From Thermoproteati archaeon (GTDB lineage: Archaea > Thermoproteota > Thermoprotei_A > Marsarchaeales > UBA168), in NCBI GenBank assembly GCA_023256295.1, contig JAGDXH010000023.1:1-9587 (forward strand): a DNA stretch of 9,587 nt, read 5' to 3'. How positions within the stretch are numbered: position 1 is the first letter of the stretch; every line of letters starts with the position of its first letter. Both the position numbers and the translations under genes were made by a program. Positions 1 to 5,154 of the stretch are shown one piece after another. The notes beneath the pieces are model-generated. The model did not search any database. It was not told the origin of the DNA and saw only the letters and a program-made list of their open reading frames with translations.

Positions 1-90
1 AACGTCCGGAAGGCGGGTTACGGAGGCGTTGATCTCCGCAGGCGTGGATTCGGGCCTCGCCAGCCGCACTGGCATCGCTCATGACGTCGC

Positions 91-97
91 CTATAAA
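91..97 (+). promoter_or_regulatory. Possible TATA element (CTATAAA)
   Basis: CTATAAA matches an archaeal TATA box well. By the spacing seen elsewhere in this window, transcription would start near 118-122. The first ATG after that (130-132) opens only a five-codon frame ending at the TAA at 148-150. If the element is active it would therefore drive a noncoding RNA or a leader rather than an obvious protein. It also lies inside the open frame entering from the left edge, so it may be a chance match. Confidence 0.3.
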
Positions 98-162
98 CGT
101 CTCTGCGGGAAGCATCCATCCCCTCCCTCATGAAAGGGGATTCTCCCTAAAGCCCCATCAGA

Positions 163-169
163 GTTAAAT
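163..169 (+). promoter_or_regulatory. Possible TATA element (GTTAAAT)
   Basis: GTTAAAT resembles an archaeal TATA element and would place a transcription start near 190-195. The nearest downstream ATG (203-205) opens a 36-codon frame ending at the TGA at 311-313. The protein begins MLEIPQVKRR and is not recognised. The TTG at 181 lies too close to the element to be made from it. Weak evidence only. Confidence 0.2.
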
Positions 170-450
170 CACCGAAGGAGTTGCCTCGTACCAAGAGCAA
201 AGATGCTAGAAATCCCACAAGTGAAACGAAGGAACGCAAGGCAGGCCACAATGCAACTGGTAGCCGGGTTGCCATCGGGATCCAAGCACGGTCTGGACTT
301 CAGGGGCAAATGAGGAGGAGTGGAACATCGATTTCTTTTACAAAGCAACATCCACGACCAAGAACCCACCTGCTCTACCCGATCAAAAAGCTTGCGTGCG
401 CAAGGCCAAACCTCGGTCACTGAGCCAAAGGCTAATATCCCGCAGCCAGA

Positions 451-530
451 GCCTGCTGTCCCCGATGAGATGCGTCGGAAACTTTTGAATGCATGAAATA
501 TCAGAGTTAGGTCGAGGGGACAGCGCAGGC
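451..530. repeat. Imperfect inverted repeat next to the FAD synthase promoter
   Basis: The left arm is GCCTGCTGTCCCC (451-463) and the right arm is GGGGACAGCGCAGGC (516-530). They pair over 13 base pairs: five outer pairs, a two-base bulge (GC at 524-525) on the right arm, then eight inner pairs. The loop is about 52 nt and contains a short ATGC/GCAT helix (470-473 with 491-494). The right arm ends exactly where the TATA element of the next gene begins. It could be the closing stem of a small RNA, a transcript-end structure for something upstream, or a paired regulatory site. The pairing is clear; the role is unknown. Confidence 0.6.
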
Positions 531-535
531 TTATA
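529..535 (+). promoter_or_regulatory. TATA element of the FAD synthase gene
   Basis: GCTTATA is centred about 24 bp before the GTG at 556. That is the normal distance from TATA box to transcription start in archaea, so the mRNA would begin at or within a base or two of the start codon (leaderless). The same geometry is seen before the HAD gene and alaS. It also supports GTG 556 over the internal ATG at 595. Confidence 0.55.
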
Positions 536-555
536 GGATCCGATGGAAGCGCCCT

Positions 556-1248
556 GTGGTCGCATCTCTCCGCGAAAGGGCAGAGGCATACGTAATGAAC
601 CTTGAGCGCGTTCTCGCGCAACTTCCGGATCTCCCGGCATCCGATCGCGCACGGCGTTATGCCAGCGATGCCAGATACTATTTGCTCAAAGGAGATCTGA
701 TAACCTCGATCGTTTGCTCTTCCTACGCCGAAGGGGTGCTCGATGCGATGAAGGACGCAAGACTGGCCAGCTTCGACTGGAATAAAGCCGAGGAACAAGC
801 GACCGTAGCAGTTGCAGGAACGTGGGACCTACTTCATCCAGGTCACGTCAAGCTGCTCGAAGTGGCATCTGCTCTAGGGAAGCTCATCGTCATAGTCGCA
901 AGAGATTCAAACGTACTGAAGGCAAAGGGACATGCCCCCGTGCTAAGCGAAGATCAGAGGCTGGACATGGTCGCTTCGTTGAAGCCCGTTTACAAGGCAG
1001 TTTTGGGGAGAAAAGACGAAGACCCCGTCGCTACGGTCGCTGAGATGAACCCTGACTACTTCGTCCTTGGCCCGGACCAACCCTACTCAGAGCAAGATCT
1101 TGAGGAGAAGCTCAGGTCATATGGGGCCAAGACGCATGTCCTGAAGGTTCCTGAGAAGTTCTCCGCCCCTGGGTTCATGACTAGCTCCAGCGACATAGTC
1201 AGAAGGTGTGCAAGCTTGGAATCAAGCTGGAAAAAGAGGGGCGATTGA
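556..1248 (+). CDS. ribL: FAD synthase, RibL-like, with N-terminal DUF357-like domain
   Basis: A 230-residue protein predicted to transfer the nucleotidyl group of ATP (or CTP, as for the archaeal RibL family) onto FMN, making FAD in the cytoplasm. Residues 1-75 are helical and resemble DUF357 (ARRYASDARYYLLKGD, then SSYAEGVLDA). From about 84 the fold is a cytidylyltransferase-like nucleotidyltransferase: GTWDLLHPGH at 88-97 is the (H/T)xGH-type nucleotide site, SEDQR is at 131-135, LGPDQ at 171-175 corresponds to the family's LGYDQ, and TSSSDIVRR at 209-217 is the SSSxIR-type motif. The start is GTG 556, fixed by the TATA element 24 bp upstream; ATG 595 would cut into the first DUF357 helix. 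Oddities are Trp for the usual Phe in GTFD, Pro for Tyr in GYDQ, and only one C-terminal Cys (218). The family is secure. FMN as substrate is inferred, and a related cytidylyltransferase cannot be excluded. Confidence 0.85.
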   Translation: MVASLRERAEAYVMNLERVLAQLPDLPASDRARRYASDARYYLLKGDLITSIVCSSYAEGVLDAMKDARLASFDWNKAEEQATVAVAGTWDLLHPGHVKLLEVASALGKLIVIVARDSNVLKAKGHAPVLSEDQRLDMVASLKPVYKAVLGRKDEDPVATVAEMNPDYFVLGPDQPYSEQDLEEKLRSYGAKTHVLKVPEKFSAPGFMTSSSDIVRRCASLESSWKKRGD

Positions 1249-1256
1249 CTTATAAA
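1249..1256 (+). promoter_or_regulatory. TATA element of the Lsm gene
   Basis: CTTATAAA begins at the base after the FAD synthase TGA (1246-1248). It predicts a transcription start near 1278, about 10 nt before the TTG at 1289. That short leader contains GGTGTGATC (1279-1287), which resembles the archaeal ribosome binding site GGTGATC with one extra T. This gene is therefore probably read with a short leader rather than leaderless. Confidence 0.6.
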
Positions 1257-1288
1257 CTCCCTAACCCGGCTCCAAAAGGTGTGATCGC

Positions 1289-1609
1289 TTGATAGCAAGA
1301 AGGGGAAAAGACGAAGAGCAAGATCGGTTTGGCCAAAGGAACAACTTCGAGACGCCACTCAAGCTTCTGAAGAGAGCACTCAACGCTCCCATCATCGTAA
1401 AGCTGAAAGACGGTGAAGAGTACAAGGGGATCCTGGACAACTACGACCCAACCATGAACCTTGTGCTTGACGACTCCGCTCAAGTCGATGAGAGCGGCAA
1501 AGCCGTCATCTCGTACGGAAAGATCCTGATAAGGGGAAACAACATACTCTACATAGCTGTGAGCGATCAAAACAAGAAGCGAGCGGCGATGGGTTCCGAA
1601 AGGCCTTAA
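1289..1609 (+). CDS. Archaeal Sm-like (Lsm) RNA-binding protein
   Basis: A 106-residue member of the Lsm/Sm family, whose archaeal members form heptameric rings that bind U-rich RNA and take part in RNA processing. Sm motif 1 spans about 23-61 (PLKLLKRALN, VKLKDGEEYKGIL, then DPTMNLVLDD at 53-62). Sm motif 2 is YGKILIRGNNILYI at 76-89. The RNA-contacting positions expected of the family are present: Asp53 and Asn57 in DPTMN, and Arg82-Gly83-Asn84 in RGN. The TTG at 1289 is the only usable start, because an in-frame TAA lies upstream at 1262-1264 and no ATG, GTG or TTG occurs before the Sm fold. The protein has a charged N-terminal extension of about 20 residues and a basic tail (NKKRAAMGSERP), making it longer than the usual 75-90. 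The neighbouring L37e gene often seen next to archaeal Lsm genes is absent; a HAD gene follows instead. Confidence 0.92.
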   Translation: MIARRGKDEEQDRFGQRNNFETPLKLLKRALNAPIIVKLKDGEEYKGILDNYDPTMNLVLDDSAQVDESGKAVISYGKILIRGNNILYIAVSDQNKKRAAMGSERP

Positions 1610-1610
1610 T
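1605..1610 (+). promoter_or_regulatory. TATA element of the HAD phosphatase gene
   Basis: CTTAAT contains the Lsm stop codon (TAA at 1607-1609) and is centred about 27 bp before the TTG at 1635. This fits a leaderless transcript. The AT-poor stretch between the element and the start has no convincing ribosome binding site. Confidence 0.45.
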
Positions 1611-1634
1611 GTCAAGGCGGCCCCATAACTTCCC

Positions 1635-2378
1635 TTGCGCGATCAGCCGGAGGAGCTGAAAGGAGTCCTCTTTGACCTAGATGGGACCTTAATCGATTCC
1701 AGAAGGGCCTTTGAGACTCAGCTAAGGGACTTCTTTGCAATGCACGGGACGAGCATCCCAAGCAGAGCAAAGCTCAGGCACTTGGTCACGAAAAGCTACT
1801 CAGAGATCATTGCCGAGATCTTCGGCAATGCCGACCCAAAGTTCTTGAGGGATTCAATGGATTGGTTCAACTACAGCTACAGGTATTACTACATGAATCG
1901 CTATACGAAGCCCATATCTGGAGCGCTAGAATGCTTGAGAAGACTACAGTCCGCTGGACTCAAGATAGGTATCGCAAGCAACACCCCGCGCATCGTGTTG
2001 GACTACTTCTTGAAGTCAAACGGCCTGGATCAAGCGGGCATCGACTCTGTGGCAGGTGATGAGGTAAACCAAAAGAAACCCAGCCCGGACCTGTTGCTCG
2101 CTCTGCTTAAGAAGATGGGTCTCAGGGCCAGCCAAGCCCTATACGTAGGAGACATGACTGTGGACGTCCAGTCCGCCAAGAAAGCATCTCTTGCGATGGT
2201 CGCCGTTCTCACGGGGCTTTGCAACCAAGAAGAACTCATGGCAGAGAGACCAGACGTCATGATCGCTTCTGTGGCCAATCTATGCGAGCTCTTGGGCCAT
2301 TCAAGAACGAGGATCCAAGGAGAACTGGCCTTCAGCCGCTCTGCTCTGGGTCCCATTCAACCTCATAAAGAGGTTTGA
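1635..2378 (+). CDS. HAD-superfamily hydrolase, phosphoglycolate phosphatase-like
   Basis: A 247-residue cytoplasmic phosphatase of the haloacid dehalogenase superfamily. All four catalytic motifs are visible. Motif I is FDLDGTLIDS, with nucleophile Asp14 and acid/base Asp16. Motif II is IASNTPR with Ser115. Motif III is a lysine in NQKKPSPD (147 or 148). Motif IV is VGDMTVDV with Asp173 and Asp177. Residues 20-100 between motifs I and II form a helical cap of the C1 type, as in phosphoglycolate phosphatases and pyrophosphatase PpaX. The substrate cannot be told from sequence. The start is TTG 1635, ten residues before motif I and well placed after the TATA element overlapping the Lsm stop. 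The last 15 codons overlap the 3' end of leuS on the other strand. The tail after about residue 222 lies beyond the usual HAD fold and may be a read-out into that overlap. Confidence 0.85.
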   Translation: MRDQPEELKGVLFDLDGTLIDSRRAFETQLRDFFAMHGTSIPSRAKLRHLVTKSYSEIIAEIFGNADPKFLRDSMDWFNYSYRYYYMNRYTKPISGALECLRRLQSAGLKIGIASNTPRIVLDYFLKSNGLDQAGIDSVAGDEVNQKKPSPDLLLALLKKMGLRASQALYVGDMTVDVQSAKKASLAMVAVLTGLCNQEELMAERPDVMIASVANLCELLGHSRTRIQGELAFSRSALGPIQPHKEV

Positions 2379-5142
2379 GCGGAAGCGGAAAGTAGGTCTT
2401 ACCCGCTGAGATAAAGGGGCCCGCAGAACCCAGCCTCACTTGAACCCCAAGCTCAGATGACAAAAACGGAAGAGCATCTGAGAGCAATTGGTCCTCTGAA
2501 ATGGCTAGCTCCTCCAAAGACGCCCTTTCCACAGGCGGCAGCCTGCTCTTAAGGGCCTGAAGTCTCGGGACAAGGCTCCTTGCCTCAGGTGGAAGGCCAT
2601 GCTGGTCTATCTTTCCCAACAGGTATTCGACGAGATCTTCTCTGCGAGAAGCCGGATGCAGTACCAGGAACGAGGCATGTTTTCCCCTCTTTTCCGAGAG
2701 AGCAAGCAGTTCAGAGGCATCTTCAAGTACCCTAGACAGGTAGCTTTCCCGGGCAAGCAAATACGCTGCATCGGGAACCACGAACTCCTTGGGCCACGGC
2801 TGGCTCGCCAGGAACCCGCTTCCTCCCATCCTATACCACGCCTCTTCTGCGGCAAAGGGCATGAAAAGCTCGAGAACCCTGACCCATGCCTTGAACACGC
2901 CCAAGGCAGATGAGGTGTTTGAGGGAAGCCCCTTTCTCTCCTTTCTCTTCATGAACCACCTGAACTTCTGCCACACCTCAAAGAATCCATGGTTAAGGGC
3001 ACTTCTTGTCCTGTAGCCATCCATGTCTTCTTCAACGATTCCCCTCAGCTGGTTGAATGAAGCTTGCAACCAGCGATCGAGTTCGTCCTCCTCTGAAGAG
3101 GCGGGCGAGGCGAAGTAATCTGCCAGCTTCAAAAACGAGCTTATCTTCTCACCCATGGAATCAACGTCAGCCCACTTGAAGTCTGGGTCATCTATCCCTT
3201 CAGCTGAGTTCACCAGAGCCAACCTGAGGGCATCTGCTCCCTTTCTCTCCATGGCATCTCTAAGGGTCACGAAGATCCCCTTTGATTTTGACATCTTCTG
3301 CCCCTCGATCGACACAAAACCGTTGACCGCTATTCCCCTCGGCCACTTGTCTCTTGGAAACAGAGCTGCATGCTGAAGTATGAAGAAGATCAAGTGGTTT
3401 GATATCAAGTCCTTTCCAGAAACCCTCAGGTCAACAGGATACCAATAGTCAAAGTCCGATCTGATCTGAGCCAAGATGCCAGGCTCTAGCCCAGTCAACG
3501 AAGATGCCTGCTGCAAGTCCGTCTTACCAAGCAGCACGTAGTCGAAAAAGTCATTCGTCATGGAATCAGGTTTCAGCAAGCCTTCGTTCACGTACTTAGA
3601 TATTATGTAGTAAGCCATGTAAACCGTGGAATCACTGAGGGTTTCAACCAGCCAATCGCGATCCCATGGCACCGGCGTACCCAGGCCGCTTCTCCTTGCA
3701 CAGGGTTTATCGCGAACCCATTCTAGAACTTCGAGGAAGGCCTGTCTTACAGAGGCTGGGTAAAACGTCATCCCTTCGATTGCCTGCTTTGCCTCTTCCT
3801 TGAGTCTCGGATCAGAGTACCTGATGAACCATTGATCCTTGAGGATCTTCACGTGGCAGACCGCGCCGCACCTGCAAACAACCTTTTCAGGAAGCTCATA
3901 AAACGTGAAACCCAATCCCTTATCCTGAAGCTCGCTTGCAACTCTTTCCCTGGCCAACTCGACTGGAAGGCCAGCGTAAGGACCTGTTCTCATTTTACCC
4001 TTCTTGAGCTCTGCCAGGTACAGCTTTGCCGTTACCTCGTCAGCCCGCTTGTCTTGCTGACCGCCCAAGCCCGCTTTCTCAACTTCTTCCACCGCGGGAA
4101 ACTCCCCGTGACCTGGCAACTCTATGACGCCGATGGGAGTTAGCTTTGATCCCAAATCTCTCAACGCCAGATAGTCCAAGGGGGCATGAGCTGGGACGCT
4201 GAACACGATCGCCGTCCCGAACTCATCGTCTATGAAGCTTGCTGGAAGCACCGAGACTTCCCGGTTGACCAATGGTACGGAGACCAACGACGCCAGCAGT
4301 TTCTCGCCAGAGAAGGAGACCACAGCCCGCAAATCCCATCCCTGATCCTGAAGCTTTTCCACGCTCTTAGAACCAACTATCCAAGCCTCCTCTCCCACCT
4401 TGACTAGAGAGTATTGCAGGTCAGGAGAAACCCAGAGGTTGGTTGTTCCGTATATGGTCTCTGGCCTAAACGTGACGGCCACCAGGTAGGACCCTGCAAA
4501 CTCGCCTTTCAGGACCTTGAACTTAATCGCAGTCATCTCCTCGGGCGAGACGCCCTCTCCCCTGAGCCTGTCATGATCCCCAACAGGGCTTTTATCCACA
4601 GGGCACCAGACAACCGGATTGGTCCCCCTCTGCACGTAGCCCATCTTCTTCAGAGTTGTATACTGCCAGCTCACGAAAGAGCTGAAGCCAGGATTGTATG
4701 AGGTCGTTTGGAACTCCCGCCTCCAGTCCACTGACAAACCATACCTGGTCAGGTCCTTCTTACCCTCGCGGGTAAAGTAGGTTGCGAGATAAACGGGATC
4801 CACGAACTTCTCTATCTCAGTTGGCGGAACGTGAGCCACGTCGCGAAGGGGAGCTATGGCCGTCTCATCACCCTGGGCTATCCTTTTGGACTCCCCGGCT
4901 ATGGGTTGCCCGGTCCAATGCCAAGCCCACGGAAATAACACGTTAAAACCCTTGGCCCTCTTGTACCTTGCAAAGGCATCAAGCCTAGCTGCCGTGTAAG
5001 CGTGCCCAACGTGGAGCGGACCATCCATGTACGGAAAGGGAAACGTGACGAAATCCTTCCTCGAGCCAGAAGGCTCCGAATGAAACACCCCGGAGGACGC
5101 ATACCTCTCTGCCCACTTTTCCTCGTATTCTGGCGCAGGCAA
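2332..5142 (-). CDS. leuS: Leucyl-tRNA synthetase, archaeal/eukaryotic type
   Basis: A class I synthetase of 936 residues, the normal archaeal length, charging tRNA-Leu in the cytoplasm. The ATP-site HIGH motif is HVGH at 44-47, inside PYMDGPLHVGHAY, and KMSKS is at 616-620. The CP1 editing domain lies between about 170 and 420, with TFRPETIYG at 224-232 and the conserved Asp323 in SVPAHAPLDY, which in this family clears misactivated amino acids. A cysteine cluster (CRCGAVCH, 423-430) precedes KDQWFIRY. After KMSKS come the helical anticodon-binding region and a C-terminal domain. The start is TTG 5142; no ATG lies between it and the catalytic core, and no strong ribosome binding site is seen. 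It begins 12 nt after the alaS stop, so it is probably on the same transcript, although TTTTAA near 5173 could act as an internal promoter. The 3' end overlaps the convergent HAD gene by 47 bp. Confidence 0.96.
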   Translation of the reverse strand: MPAPEYEEKWAERYASSGVFHSEPSGSRKDFVTFPFPYMDGPLHVGHAYTAARLDAFARYKRAKGFNVLFPWAWHWTGQPIAGESKRIAQGDETAIAPLRDVAHVPPTEIEKFVDPVYLATYFTREGKKDLTRYGLSVDWRREFQTTSYNPGFSSFVSWQYTTLKKMGYVQRGTNPVVWCPVDKSPVGDHDRLRGEGVSPEEMTAIKFKVLKGEFAGSYLVAVTFRPETIYGTTNLWVSPDLQYSLVKVGEEAWIVGSKSVEKLQDQGWDLRAVVSFSGEKLLASLVSVPLVNREVSVLPASFIDDEFGTAIVFSVPAHAPLDYLALRDLGSKLTPIGVIELPGHGEFPAVEEVEKAGLGGQQDKRADEVTAKLYLAELKKGKMRTGPYAGLPVELARERVASELQDKGLGFTFYELPEKVVCRCGAVCHVKILKDQWFIRYSDPRLKEEAKQAIEGMTFYPASVRQAFLEVLEWVRDKPCARRSGLGTPVPWDRDWLVETLSDSTVYMAYYIISKYVNEGLLKPDSMTNDFFDYVLLGKTDLQQASSLTGLEPGILAQIRSDFDYWYPVDLRVSGKDLISNHLIFFILQHAALFPRDKWPRGIAVNGFVSIEGQKMSKSKGIFVTLRDAMERKGADALRLALVNSAEGIDDPDFKWADVDSMGEKISSFLKLADYFASPASSEEDELDRWLQASFNQLRGIVEEDMDGYRTRSALNHGFFEVWQKFRWFMKRKERKGLPSNTSSALGVFKAWVRVLELFMPFAAEEAWYRMGGSGFLASQPWPKEFVVPDAAYLLARESYLSRVLEDASELLALSEKRGKHASFLVLHPASRREDLVEYLLGKIDQHGLPPEARSLVPRLQALKSRLPPVERASLEELAISEDQLLSDALPFLSSELGVQVRLGSAGPFISAGKTYFPLPLKPLYEVEWDPEQSG

Positions 5143-5154
5143 CTAAAACGCGAC

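Larger units (their letters stand above)
1..555. other. Unassigned left-end region, no recognisable gene
   Basis: No protein family or RNA gene could be recognised here. On the + strand one frame is open from the left edge to a TGA at 137-139 (about 45 codons, ending GKHPSPPS), which could be the tail of a gene entering from the left. On the - strand an ATG at 115 opens a frame reading MLPAETFIGDVMSDASAAGE that runs off the left edge. The two overlap, so at most one is likely real, and I recognise neither. Further right, one + frame is open from 134 to 493 except for a single TGA at 311-313. A different + frame is open from a TTG at 181 to 423. Neither gives a familiar protein, and neither start has a well-placed ribosome binding site. 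Bases 1-75 contain several short hairpins (21-25/34-38, 41-47/55-61, 59-63/69-73), the last two mutually exclusive. The region could hold a noncoding RNA, a decayed gene, or simple spacer. Confidence 0.5.

Noticed and set aside
1..20. GTCCGGAAGG at the left edge, similar to the GGAA tetraloop of SRP RNA helix 8.
   Set aside because: The flanking internal-loop sequences (GTCAGG before, AGCAG after) are absent, so it is probably chance.
41..61. A hairpin (41-47 with 55-61) with a 7-nt loop, considered as a tRNA T-arm.
   Set aside because: The loop ATTCGGG does not fit the TTCRANN pattern, the stem has a mismatch, and no acceptor or anticodon arms can be formed around it.
181..423. An 80-codon + frame from TTG 181.
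   Set aside because: The GGAG abuts the start with no spacing, the TATA-like element at 163-169 is too close, and the basic, low-complexity product matches nothing recognised.
203..496. Reading through the TGA at 311 as selenocysteine to give one longer protein.
   Set aside because: No selenocysteine insertion structure or known selenoprotein context is visible; a chance stop or decayed gene is simpler.
505..537. Resemblance of GACAGCGCAGGCTTATAGG to the 3' conserved end of RNase P RNA (ACAGAA...GGCTTA).
   Set aside because: The invariant AA after ACAG is missing, the spacing is off by one, no 5' conserved block (GGAAGTCC type) is present upstream, and the pairing arm is only about 50 nt away rather than near the RNA's 5' end.
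169..798. A 209-codon - strand frame opposite ribL and its upstream region.
   Set aside because: Much of it mirrors the ribL coding strand, the product is cysteine-rich and unrecognisable, and no promoter fits.
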